From contig JANOET010000329.1 of the NCBI GenBank assembly GCA_031413415.1, positions 1 through 9,826 on the forward strand: 9,826 nucleotides of DNA. The letters run 5' to 3'. Positions 1 to 6,574 of the stretch are shown piece by piece. Position numbers and translations under genes: made by a program. Every line of letters starts with the position of its first letter. Within the stretch, counting starts at the first letter, position 1. This stretch comes from UBA668 sp031413415 (lineage in GTDB: Bacteria > Actinomycetota > Acidimicrobiia > Acidimicrobiales > Ilumatobacteraceae). The notes below the pieces were generated by a model that saw only the letters and a program-made list of their open reading frames with translations, was not told the DNA's origin and did not search any database.

Positions 1-564
1 GTGGACCTCGTCGAGTTGGGTGTGGTGAACGGCGTTCGGAAGCTGCACAACCGCACCAAGGTGGTCGGCACCTTCGCACTCGGCACGCAACGGCTGTACG
101 ACTTCCTGCACGAGAACACGGCCATCGAACTGTGGAGTGCCCGCTACGTGAACGACCCTCGTCTGCTCAGCCGCGAACGCAACTTCGTGTCCATCAACGC
201 GACCCTGTCGGTCGACTTCCTCGGACAGTGCGCCTCCGAGACGCTCGGCGGCCACTACTACTCGTCCTCGGGCGGTCAGGTCGACTTCGCCCGCGGGGCG
301 ATGTACTCCGAAGGCGGGCAGGGCTTCATCGTGCTCCACTCCACCGCCGCGCACGGCACCGTCAGCCGCATCGTGCCCCAGTTGTCCGCTGGTGAAGTGG
401 TCACCAACTCGAAGAACACGGTCGACAAGGTGGTCACCGAGTTCGGCGTCGCAGAGCTGCGCTCGAAGACCATCCGCGAGCGGGCCACGGCGCTGATCTC
501 CGTCGCCCATCCCGATCATCGCGATCACCTCACGCGCGAGGCGCGGACGCTCGGCTACCTCTGA
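1..564 (+). CDS. Acetyl-CoA hydrolase/4-hydroxybutyrate CoA-transferase family protein, C-terminal part
   Basis: Family enzymes move CoA between short acyl-CoAs and carboxylic acids (for example acetate and 4-hydroxybutyrate) through a glutamyl-CoA thioester in the cytoplasm. The 187 visible residues match the C-terminal domain: DLVELGVVNG at the start, FALGTQRLYDF (about 25-35), ARYVNDP, the glycine-rich GGQVDFARGA loop (about 91-100), and TNSKNTVDKVVTEFGVAELR (135-154) before the usual AHPDHR end. Family members are about 430 residues, so more than half is missing upstream; the GTG at base 1 is an internal codon, not a start. The catalytic Glu normally lies just before the DLVE segment, so it should be just outside the window. 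The stop overlaps the tail of the convergent kinase gene by 10 bp. The exact substrate cannot be told from this fragment. Confidence 0.88.
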   Translation: MDLVELGVVNGVRKLHNRTKVVGTFALGTQRLYDFLHENTAIELWSARYVNDPRLLSRERNFVSINATLSVDFLGQCASETLGGHYYSSSGGQVDFARGAMYSEGGQGFIVLHSTAAHGTVSRIVPQLSAGEVVTNSKNTVDKVVTEFGVAELRSKTIRERATALISVAHPDHRDHLTREARTLGYL

Positions 565-2189
565 CGATCGTCGAGCGGCAGCATCATCCCCAAACGGGTA
601 CCGGCACCGGAGGCTGGACCGAGCTCGATGACTCCGCCCATCGCCACGACCGCCTCACGCATCGTCGCGACGCCGAGGTGGCCGGCGCGCAGCGCCGCCA
701 TCACCCGGCCGGGTTCCAGCCCGGTACCGTCGTCGACGATGTCCAACTCGACCCGATCGGCGAACCGGCGCACCGTCACGTTCACCACCGAGGCATCGGC
801 GTGCCGATCGACGTTGTGGAGTCCCTCGCGGGCGACGCGCCAGAGCTGATCGGCGATGTCGACCGGCAGCGTGTCGAGACCCGCAGGCAGGTCGAGCGAG
901 CAGGGGGTCGCGCTCGAGTCGGCGAGTTGCTGCAGCGCGACCACCAACCCGAAGCGCGCCACCGCAGAGCGCAAGCGTCCCAACTCGACCCGGATCGCGG
1001 CATCGATCTCATCGACGTCGTCGACCAACCGAGGTTCGACACCGGCGGCGACGAGCGCCCAACGGAGACCGGCGAGCCGCTGCAGCACGTCGTCGTGCAG
1101 GTCGCGTGCGACACGATGCCGTTCCGCCAATTGCGCGGCCATCACGTCGCGCAAGGAGTCGCCGTCGAGCTCGGTGAGATCCATGGACAAGGCCACCGCG
1201 ACGTTCGGCCGATTCCGCACTTCGGCCAGCGGCGTGAGCCAGCTGTAGATGTGGCGCCAGCGATGCTCGGAATCGCGAAATCTCCACTGCACCCAGGCAT
1301 CGTTTCCGCCGAGCGCCTGCACGATCGCCGCGGCAACGGCATCGCGATCGTCCGGATGCACCTCCGCGAGCAGCGTGGCGACATCGATGTCGGTGTGCTC
1401 GTCGAACATGCCTCGCCTGGTGTTCGGCTCGAGCCACACCGACCCGGTGGCCGACACCAATGCCACCGCGCCGAAGACCGTGTCGGCCACCGCGCTGCGG
1501 AGGTCGTCGGGCAGCTGTGCACTCCGTGCGGGCACCATCATCGTCCGCCAGAACGGATCGTTCGCAGGCAACCGTGACGGTGGGGCGCCGGGTGTCGACA
1601 GAGTGTCCATCGAGTCCGACACCGCGGCGATCGCGCTGTCGACGAGCGATGCCGCGCTCGCCTGGTCGCCGGCTTGGATCGCCCACCGCGCCGCAGTCAA
1701 CTGTTGCAGCGCGCCATCGTGCAGGCGATCGAGCACGTCGCGTCGGCCCAGTGCCCTGGCGTGCACAACGGCGTCGAGCCCCGCGGCCACGGCGGCGCGG
1801 GCTTCGTGGAGGTCGGTGATGTCGATCGCCGTGGAACGAACCTGCACCAGGCAACCGGTCTCGTCGCGCACCGCCCATTCGGTCCATCGGAACCAGCGGG
1901 CCTCACCGTCGGCTCTGGTGGGCATGTCGACCACGAGCACGTCCTGGGTGGCGAGCGCCGTGAGCGAGTAGCGCAGCTGCTCCCGGCCGAGGGCTTCCTC
2001 ACCCACCACGAGATCGGGCCACGGTCGGCCCTTGACCGCGTCGAGCGGTCGTCCGACGAGCGAACAGTAGGAAATGCTCGCGTCGAGCACGATGCCGGCG
2101 ACGTCGTAGACCACGAACATCGGCGACGACTGCCACGCGAGGGTCTGGATCTCTCGCAGGTCGGTGGCGGGCGAACGTTCGGGGTCCAT
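555..2189 (-). CDS. Sensor histidine kinase, PAS-DHp-PAS-DHp-HATPase layout
   Basis: A 544-residue soluble kinase of the HisKA_3 (NarX/DegS-like) class with no membrane segment or signal peptide, so it probably senses in the cytoplasm. Order: PAS-like domain (about 18-127); a first DHp-like helix pair with LHDGALQQL and His157; a second PAS-like domain (about 235-340, with the HPDDRD turn); a second DHp with ARDLHDDVLQRL and His365; then HATPase_c with an N box (REGLHNVDRHA, Asn459), the DDGTG box (486-490), HLGVATMRE (504-512) and GAGTRL (529-533). The second DHp is the canonical one because it abuts the ATPase. I chose ATG 2189; a longer reading to 2321 would run over 100 bp into the receiver gene and adds an Arg-rich, non-conserved leader. 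It is head to head with the receiver gene, its likely partner. No Shine-Dalgarno is visible, so a very short leader is likely. Confidence 0.9.
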   Translation of the reverse strand: MDPERSPATDLREIQTLAWQSSPMFVVYDVAGIVLDASISYCSLVGRPLDAVKGRPWPDLVVGEEALGREQLRYSLTALATQDVLVVDMPTRADGEARWFRWTEWAVRDETGCLVQVRSTAIDITDLHEARAAVAAGLDAVVHARALGRRDVLDRLHDGALQQLTAARWAIQAGDQASAASLVDSAIAAVSDSMDTLSTPGAPPSRLPANDPFWRTMMVPARSAQLPDDLRSAVADTVFGAVALVSATGSVWLEPNTRRGMFDEHTDIDVATLLAEVHPDDRDAVAAAIVQALGGNDAWVQWRFRDSEHRWRHIYSWLTPLAEVRNRPNVAVALSMDLTELDGDSLRDVMAAQLAERHRVARDLHDDVLQRLAGLRWALVAAGVEPRLVDDVDEIDAAIRVELGRLRSAVARFGLVVALQQLADSSATPCSLDLPAGLDTLPVDIADQLWRVAREGLHNVDRHADASVVNVTVRRFADRVELDIVDDGTGLEPGRVMAALRAGHLGVATMREAVVAMGGVIELGPASGAGTRLGMMLPLDDRQR

Positions 2190-2212
2190 GGGCAGTCGGT
2201 ACAGTACGGCAC
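2190..2212. promoter_or_regulatory. Putative bidirectional promoter between kinase and receiver genes
   Basis: The whole gap between the two start codons is 23 bp. It contains GTACAGTAC (2199-2207), symmetric about its central base. On the + strand this gives a TANNNT-type -10 box, TACAGT (2200-2205), ending 7 nt before the receiver GTG, which fits a leaderless mRNA. On the - strand the same bases give TACTGT (2206-2201), ending 11 nt before the kinase ATG, so its leader would be only a few nt. There is no room for a promoter elsewhere except inside the opposite gene, and -35 boxes are not obvious. Leaderless mRNAs with TANNNT boxes at this distance are common in Actinobacteria; the assignment here is inferred from spacing alone. 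Confidence 0.5.
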
Positions 2213-2584
2213 GTGACGTTGCGCGTGCTCGTGGTCGACGACCATCCGGCCATCCTTCGGCACGTCGGCTCGTGGGTCGCCGCGACCGGAATCGCCACGG
2301 TGACGGCCACGTCGTCGTCACCGGCCGAGGTACTGGCGATGTGGGCCGAACTCCGACCCGACATCACACTCTGCGATGTGCACATGCCCGAGATCGATGG
2401 CTTCGAGCTGTGTGTTCGCCTCCGTCGCGATCACCCCGACGCCGTCGTGGTGTTGTTCTCGGCTCGCGACGACGTCGACATGCGCGACTCCGCCGCAGCG
2501 GCGGGAGCGCACGGTCTGGTGTCCAAGACCGCGTCGAGCGCCGTGCTGGCCGACACGCTGCGCGCCGCGGCTCAGCCGGCGTAG
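2213..2584 (+). CDS. Single-domain response regulator (receiver only)
   Basis: A 123-residue CheY-like receiver close to the NarL/LuxR-type class. It has the acidic pair Asp9-Asp10 (VVDDHP), the phospho-acceptor Asp55 (LCDVHMPEIDG), Ser83 in the Thr/Ser switch position (LFSAR) and Lys105 (VSKTAS), so it should be phosphorylatable. It ends right after the receiver fold, with no HTH or other output domain. It starts with GTG at 2213, the first start in frame, with no Shine-Dalgarno and a candidate -10 box 7 nt upstream. Divergent placement next to a HisKA_3 kinase makes that kinase the likely phosphodonor. The output is unknown: it may bind another protein, pass the phosphate on, or act as a phosphate sink. 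The 3' end overlaps the convergent alaA-like gene by 13 bp. Confidence 0.9.
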   Translation: MTLRVLVVDDHPAILRHVGSWVAATGIATVTATSSSPAEVLAMWAELRPDITLCDVHMPEIDGFELCVRLRRDHPDAVVVLFSARDDVDMRDSAAAAGAHGLVSKTASSAVLADTLRAAAQPA

Positions 2585-3798
2585 CGCTTGCGATAGCCGT
2601 CGAGGAAGCGCTCGATACGCACCAACGCCTCGTGCAGGTCGTCGGAGTTCGGAAGGAACACCAGCCGAAAGTGATCCGGGGTCGGCCAGTTGAAGCCGGT
2701 GCCCTGCACGATGAGGAGCTTCTCCTCGGCCAGCAAGTCGTAGGCGAACTGCTGATCGTCGACGATCGGGTACACCGCCGGGTCGAGGCGCGGGAACATG
2801 TACAGCGCCGCCTTCGGTTTCACCACCGACACGCCCGGGATCTGCGACAGGGCGTCGTAGGCGATGTCGCGCTGACGGCACAGCCGACCGCCGGGTGCAA
2901 CCAGGTCGTCGATGCTCTGGTAACCGCCGAGCGCAGTCTGGATGGCCAGCTGACCCGGTGTGTTCGAGCACAGGCGCATCGAGGCCAGCATGTCGAGGCC
3001 TTCGATGTAGTCCTTGGCGTGGCGCTTCTCGCCCGACACGATCATCCAGCCGGCGCGGTAGCCGCACGAGCGATAGTTCTTGGAGAGTCCGTTGAAGGTC
3101 ACGAACAACACGTCGTCGGCGAGGGAGGCGATGCTGGTGTGCACGTTGCCGTCGTACAACGTCTTGTCGTAGATCTCGTCGGCCATGACGATGAGCTCGT
3201 GCTCGCGAGCGATCTGCACGATCTCCATCAGCAGGTCCTTCGAGTACAGCGCACCCGTCGGGTTGTTGGGGTTGATCACCACGATGGCTCTGGTGCTCGG
3301 CGTGATTTTGCTGCGGATGTCGTCGATGTCGGGGTACCAGTCGGACGACTCGTCGCACAGGTAGTGCACCGGGCGACCGCCGCTGAGCGACACCGAGGCG
3401 GTCCACAGCGGGTAGTCGGGCGCCGGGACGAGCACCTCGTCGCCGTCGTCGAGCAGCGCGTTGAGGCTCATCGTGATGAGCTCGGAGGCGCCGTTACCCA
3501 GGTAGACGTCGTCGACGGCCACGCCGGCGATGTGCTTCTCCTGCGTGTAGTGCACGATGCTCTTGCGCGGCGCGAACAGGCCTTTGGAGTCGGTGTACCC
3601 GGCGGCGTTGCCCAGGTTGCGGATCATGTCCTGCACGATCTCGTCGGGTGGCTCGAGGCCGAACACGGCGAGGTTGCCGATGTTCAGCTTGATGATCTTC
3701 TGGCCCTCTTCCTCCATCTCGCGAGCTCGGTCGAGCAGGGGTCCCCGGATGTCGTAACAGACGTTCGCGAGCTTGGTGGACTTCGAGATGGGCTTCAC
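2572..3798 (-). CDS. alaA: Alanine transaminase (AlaA-type class I aminotransferase)
   Basis: A PLP enzyme of 408 residues, expected to exchange the amino group between glutamate and pyruvate to make alanine and 2-oxoglutarate. It closely resembles E. coli AlaA (as I recall that sequence) along its whole length, sharing blocks such as VCYDIRGP, YTDSKGL, VPAPDYPLWTA, HYLCDESSDW, INPNNPTGA, ADEIYDK, FNGLSK, LASMRLC and QTALGGYQSI. Key residues: Asn179 and Asp207/Tyr210 for the cofactor, Lys240 for the Schiff base (GLSKNYRSCGYRAGW), Arg378 for the substrate carboxylate. The GTG at 3798 is the only start, since an in-frame TAG lies five codons upstream. No Shine-Dalgarno is seen; a weak -10-like TAGCAT lies at 3813-3808. 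It follows the ACT-domain gene by 44 bp on the same strand. One oddity: the usual NIGNPAPFG loop reads NIGNLAVFG (39-47). Confidence 0.93.
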   Translation of the reverse strand: MKPISKSTKLANVCYDIRGPLLDRAREMEEEGQKIIKLNIGNLAVFGLEPPDEIVQDMIRNLGNAAGYTDSKGLFAPRKSIVHYTQEKHIAGVAVDDVYLGNGASELITMSLNALLDDGDEVLVPAPDYPLWTASVSLSGGRPVHYLCDESSDWYPDIDDIRSKITPSTRAIVVINPNNPTGALYSKDLLMEIVQIAREHELIVMADEIYDKTLYDGNVHTSIASLADDVLFVTFNGLSKNYRSCGYRAGWMIVSGEKRHAKDYIEGLDMLASMRLCSNTPGQLAIQTALGGYQSIDDLVAPGGRLCRQRDIAYDALSQIPGVSVVKPKAALYMFPRLDPAVYPIVDDQQFAYDLLAEEKLLIVQGTGFNWPTPDHFRLVFLPNSDDLHEALVRIERFLDGYRKRYAG

Positions 3799-3842
3799 AG
3801 AGGGGTCATGCTACGCGCACCGCCCGCCGAAACTGTGCTGCT

Positions 3843-4499
3843 TTACGGGGCTGGCTGCGGTGGGTCGATCTGCAGTGCATCGAGGATGCGGCCGAGCACG
3901 TGCACCTCCTGTCGCTCGCGAGCGTGAAACACCCGGCCGCTGCGCCCGCTGGCGATGGCCATACCCAACTGCGGCAGACGGGACCAGACCAGATCGCCGG
4001 GCGTGTGCTCGTGCTCGTTGCCGAGGTGTTCGGACCCGTTCAGGAACGCGGTCAGCCAGTCGCTGTCGACGGGATCGCCGCAGCGGCCGCGTGTGGCGCC
4101 GTCGGGCAGGCGCATCAGCACCGACCAATCCCCGTCGACGAGTGTCCGCAACGCGCAGCAGGCGACGTCGGCTCGCTCGGCGGGCGACGCCACGACGATG
4201 CGTTCGGCGGCGGCGAGCGCAGCGAGCGATCCCTCGGGGCGATCGGATGCAACCGGCCGCACGTCTTCGACGGCCACCCCGTCGACCTGGCGGATCTCGG
4301 CCACGAGCAGGTCGAGGAGATCGGCGGAGGCGAGGGTGACGGTGAGTTCGTCGATCGCGCTTCCGCCACCGCGCTCGAGGATGTCGATGCCGACCACGTC
4401 GCCGTGCACGGCACCGATGCGGCTGGCCACCTGCCCCAGGGCACCGGGACGATCGGGCAACCAGACACGGACGACATAGGTCTCCACGGCGGGGACCAT
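3843..4499 (-). CDS. ACT-domain amino-acid-binding protein
   Basis: A 218-residue cytoplasmic protein. Residues about 6-80 form an ACT domain (TYVVRVWLPDRPGALGQVAS, then GDVVGIDILERGGGSAIDELTVTL), a fold that usually binds amino acids as a regulator; the DRPGALG turn is the typical ligand loop. The C-terminal part (about 95-210) resembles a GAF-like or small sensor fold ending in LGMAIASGRSGRVFHARE, but no enzyme motif is visible. I chose ATG 4499; GTG 4487 is also possible, while the 4589 start would add a non-conserved leader running into the DUF2071 gene. The alaA-like gene follows 44 bp downstream, so an amino-acid-sensing role is attractive but inferred. Inverted repeats lie immediately upstream. 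Confidence 0.8.
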   Translation of the reverse strand: MVPAVETYVVRVWLPDRPGALGQVASRIGAVHGDVVGIDILERGGGSAIDELTVTLASADLLDLLVAEIRQVDGVAVEDVRPVASDRPEGSLAALAAAERIVVASPAERADVACCALRTLVDGDWSVLMRLPDGATRGRCGDPVDSDWLTAFLNGSEHLGNEHEHTPGDLVWSRLPQLGMAIASGRSGRVFHARERQEVHVLGRILDALQIDPPQPAP

Positions 4500-4501
4500 A
4501 C

Positions 4502-4538
4502 TGACGCTGCGCGCGCAGAGCGTCACGAGTTCGTGACG
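4502..4538 (-). promoter_or_regulatory. Overlapping inverted repeats before the ACT-domain gene
   Basis: The 55-bp gap between the DUF2071 stop and the ACT-gene ATG contains a perfect 8-bp inverted repeat, CGTCACGA-GT-TCGTGACG (4521-4538). Next to it is a 7-bp inverted repeat, TGACGCT (4502-4508) with AGCGTCA (4519-4525), whose intervening DNA includes the palindrome CTGCGCGCGCAG (4507-4518). The two share bases 4521-4525, so as RNA hairpins they exclude each other, and the second ends 2 nt before the ATG at 4499. No T-run follows, so an intrinsic terminator is unlikely. An operator for a dimeric repressor or a switchable leader are the two readings I consider. Function is inferred from symmetry and position only. 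Confidence 0.45.
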
Positions 4539-4554
4539 GCTGTGTGAACTGGTT

Positions 4555-5286
4555 TCAACGACTCCGCGGCCCGAACCGGGTCTGCACACCCTCCGAGAAG
4601 CGCACCGAGTCGGGCGGTCGCCCGGCCACGTCGGGGAAACCGGCGGCCGCCACCAAGTGGTCGTCGAGATGCTCGATCACGGCCGAACGAAGCGGCCACG
4701 ACGGGTGCTCGTTGGGCCAGTAGCGGGTGCGGCCACGCCGGTCGGGCAGGAACAGTCCCCATCGAGCGGTGAGGAACTGGTCGAGCGGGGTCGGCTCGAC
4801 GACCGCTCCCACCTGCACTTCCAGCCGGGACGAGGCGCCACGCGGGCCAGGCCACCGCCTGCGAGTGTCGTAGGTCAGTCGGTCGCCGTCGCGGTCGAGG
4901 TGCATCGAAGCCCACAGGTACGGCAGACCGGTCGACCAGCGGGTGACGGCCACGGTGGCGAGTCGCGCCGCTTCGAGCGAGCTGAACACCACGCCGCGCC
5001 GACCCTGCTCGTCGACGCCGTACAGGCGCACGTTGGTCTCGAGGAACGAACCGAAGTACGGCACCGGAGGGCCGCCGAGCAGTCCGATGCGGCGCATCGA
5101 GAACGGGATGAGCCCGACATAGGTGGCGCCGTCGAACTCGTCGGGCACCACCCCGGCAGGGAGATGCGGTGCCACGAGCGCCGGGTCGACGGCCCAGTGG
5201 ACGAACGTGATCTGCAGCCAGCCCTGCGTGAAAATGGTGCGACCGACGTCGCGGGGCGCGAGCGGGGTGATCGGTTCAGGTGACAC
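4555..5286 (-). CDS. DUF2071 (YqjF-type) family protein
   Basis: A 243-residue protein of the DUF2071 family, whose biochemical function is unknown. Conserved blocks are present: TFVHWAVDPALVAPHLPAG (27-45), FDGATYVGLIPFSM (51-64), FLETNVRLYG (81-90), GVVFSSLEA (98-106), FLTARWGLF (171-179), HPSWPL (194-199) and FSEGVQTRFGP (230-240). No signal peptide or membrane segment is seen. It starts with GTG at 5286, supported by a full-strength Shine-Dalgarno 5 nt upstream. The start lies inside the MFS gene (11-bp overlap), so the two are translationally coupled and probably co-regulated. Length is normal for the family. Confidence 0.88.
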   Translation of the reverse strand: MSPEPITPLAPRDVGRTIFTQGWLQITFVHWAVDPALVAPHLPAGVVPDEFDGATYVGLIPFSMRRIGLLGGPPVPYFGSFLETNVRLYGVDEQGRRGVVFSSLEAARLATVAVTRWSTGLPYLWASMHLDRDGDRLTYDTRRRWPGPRGASSRLEVQVGAVVEPTPLDQFLTARWGLFLPDRRGRTRYWPNEHPSWPLRSAVIEHLDDHLVAAAGFPDVAGRPPDSVRFSEGVQTRFGPRSR

Positions 5287-6520
5287 CGACGACCTCCTTC
5301 TGTGGTTCGGTGAGCGGTTCGGTGAAGCCGGGCCGCAGCACGCGCACGGCCAGCATGACCACGATCATCACGGCGCCCGAGCCGACGGTGACCCAGCGCA
5401 TGCCGATACGGTCGCCGAGCGCGCCCTGCGCGACGGCACCGATCGGGTACAGGATGCCCAGCGTGGCGTTGTTGATGGCCATCACCCTGCCTCGCGCGCT
5501 CTCGGGCGCTCGGGTCTGGCCGATGGTCGAGAAGGTGGACATGCAGCCCATGTACGCCGCGCCCACCACACCGAGCGCCGGCACCATCCACCACAGGTTC
5601 GGCGACAGCCCGTACACCACCAGTGCGGGCGCGAGGATGGCCATCAGGCGGACCATGGTCAGTCGCAACCCCCAGCGCGACACGAGCGTGCCGAGCAGCA
5701 CCCCGGCGAGCACGGCTCCGATCCCTTGCGCGGTGACCAACGCCGAGTTGGCTCCCCTGCCGGCGTCGAGCACCTGCTCGACCATCGCCGGGATGAGCGC
5801 GATGAACGGCGCGGCGACGAGATAGTTCAGGAACATCGCGGCGCTCATCACGCGCAGCGCGGGCACGCGACGGGTGGTTCGCCAGCCGTCGGCGATGGTC
5901 TGCAGGATGGAGTCGTCGCTGACCACCACCCTGGGAGGGATGCGCACGAGTGCCGCTGCGATCGTCACGGCGAAGAAGCTCACGACGTTGCACATCAGCG
6001 CCGCCGTGATGCCCCACACGGACATCACGATGCCGGCCAGGGCCGGTCCGACGACCCGGCCGAGGTTCCACTGCACTGAACTGAGACCGATCGCACTGGG
6101 CACCTCGTCGGGCGGCACCATGTCGGGGACTGCGGTCTGCCAGGCGGGAAACCCGATGGCCGCGCCGCACCCTCCGAGGAGGGCGAGCAGCGCGATCCAG
6201 CCCGGTGTCGCCCTCCCGGTGGCGACCATCCAGGTGAGGATCGCGGCGAATGCGGCCTGGAGCAGCGATGCGATCACGATGAGCTTCTGGCGCGACACAC
6301 GGTCGGCCAACGCACCGCCCAGCAAGCCCACCACGGCGGTCGGGAGAAACCCGGCCGCGGCGACGAGCCCGGCCCATTTGGCCTCACCGGTCTGCTCCTG
6401 GACGAACCGACCGAGTGCGACGATCTCCATCCAGGTGCCGATGTTGGACACCAGCGAACCGGTCCACAGCACCGCGAACGAACCGTGCCGGAACACACGG
6501 AACGACTGGGGCAGGGGCAC
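5276..6520 (-). CDS. MFS transporter, EntS-like (MFS_3) family
   Basis: A 414-residue integral membrane protein with about 12 hydrophobic helices in two halves (roughly 15-190 and 220-395), of the type that exports small molecules with proton antiport. MFS motif A is clear as GGALADRVSRQKL (68-80) between helices 2 and 3, and NLGRVVGPALAG (152-163) and RGRVMAINNATLGILYP (343-359) are typical of the EntS/MFS_3 group. The substrate is unknown: EntS itself exports enterobactin, but no siderophore genes are in view. The start is GTG 6520; an in-frame TAG lies four codons upstream, so no longer form exists. Only a weak GGG-type Shine-Dalgarno precedes it. It is the first gene of a four-gene minus-strand run. 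Confidence 0.9.
   Translation of the reverse strand: MPLPQSFRVFRHGSFAVLWTGSLVSNIGTWMEIVALGRFVQEQTGEAKWAGLVAAAGFLPTAVVGLLGGALADRVSRQKLIVIASLLQAAFAAILTWMVATGRATPGWIALLALLGGCGAAIGFPAWQTAVPDMVPPDEVPSAIGLSSVQWNLGRVVGPALAGIVMSVWGITAALMCNVVSFFAVTIAAALVRIPPRVVVSDDSILQTIADGWRTTRRVPALRVMSAAMFLNYLVAAPFIALIPAMVEQVLDAGRGANSALVTAQGIGAVLAGVLLGTLVSRWGLRLTMVRLMAILAPALVVYGLSPNLWWMVPALGVVGAAYMGCMSTFSTIGQTRAPESARGRVMAINNATLGILYPIGAVAQGALGDRIGMRWVTVGSGAVMIVVMLAVRVLRPGFTEPLTEPQKEVVGVT
5292..5299 (-). promoter_or_regulatory. Strong Shine-Dalgarno for the DUF2071 gene
   Basis: Read on the minus strand, the bases are AAGGAGGT, a complete anti-16S match, 5 nt before the GTG at 5286. It lies within the last codons of the MFS gene. 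It fixes the DUF2071 start and contrasts with most other starts in the window, which have no such site. Confidence 0.85.
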
Positions 6521-6574
6521 ACGCCCTGTCTAGCCCGTGCGTGGGGAATCGCGTCGATGTGCGAGCATTCGGGC
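6521..6574. promoter_or_regulatory. Divergent intergenic region, MFS gene and pyrophosphatase gene
   Basis: This 54-bp gap separates the MFS start (-) from the pyrophosphatase start (+) and should hold both promoters. The only candidates seen are weak: GAGCAT (6563-6568), 6 nt before the ATG at 6575, which would give a leaderless pyrophosphatase mRNA, and TAGACA on the minus strand (6531-6526). No good -35 box or dyad is visible. Confidence 0.3.

Noticed and set aside
1..3. GTG at base 1 as a true start of the CoA-transferase gene
   Set aside because: The protein begins in the middle of the conserved C-terminal domain; the frame is cut by the window edge.
1009..1887. 292-codon open frame on the - strand inside the kinase gene
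   Set aside because: Arg-rich out-of-frame shadow; the kinase frame carries all conserved boxes.
2190..2321. Longer N-terminus for the kinase
   Set aside because: It would overlap the receiver gene head to head by over 100 bp and adds Arg-rich residues unlike a PAS kinase N-terminus.
2164..3927. Long 587-codon open frame on the + strand across the alaA-like gene
   Set aside because: It is antisense to a clearly conserved aminotransferase; its Arg/His/Val-rich translation has no recognisable domain. Such shadows are common in GC-rich DNA.
4502..4538. Intrinsic terminator after the DUF2071 gene
   Set aside because: The stems are followed by GC-rich sequence without a T-run on the minus strand, so the operator or leader reading is preferred.
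4875..6377. 500-codon open frame on the - strand within the MFS and DUF2071 genes
   Set aside because: It is a frame-shifted shadow, very rich in Arg and Ala, of two genes with clear family motifs in the neighbouring frame.
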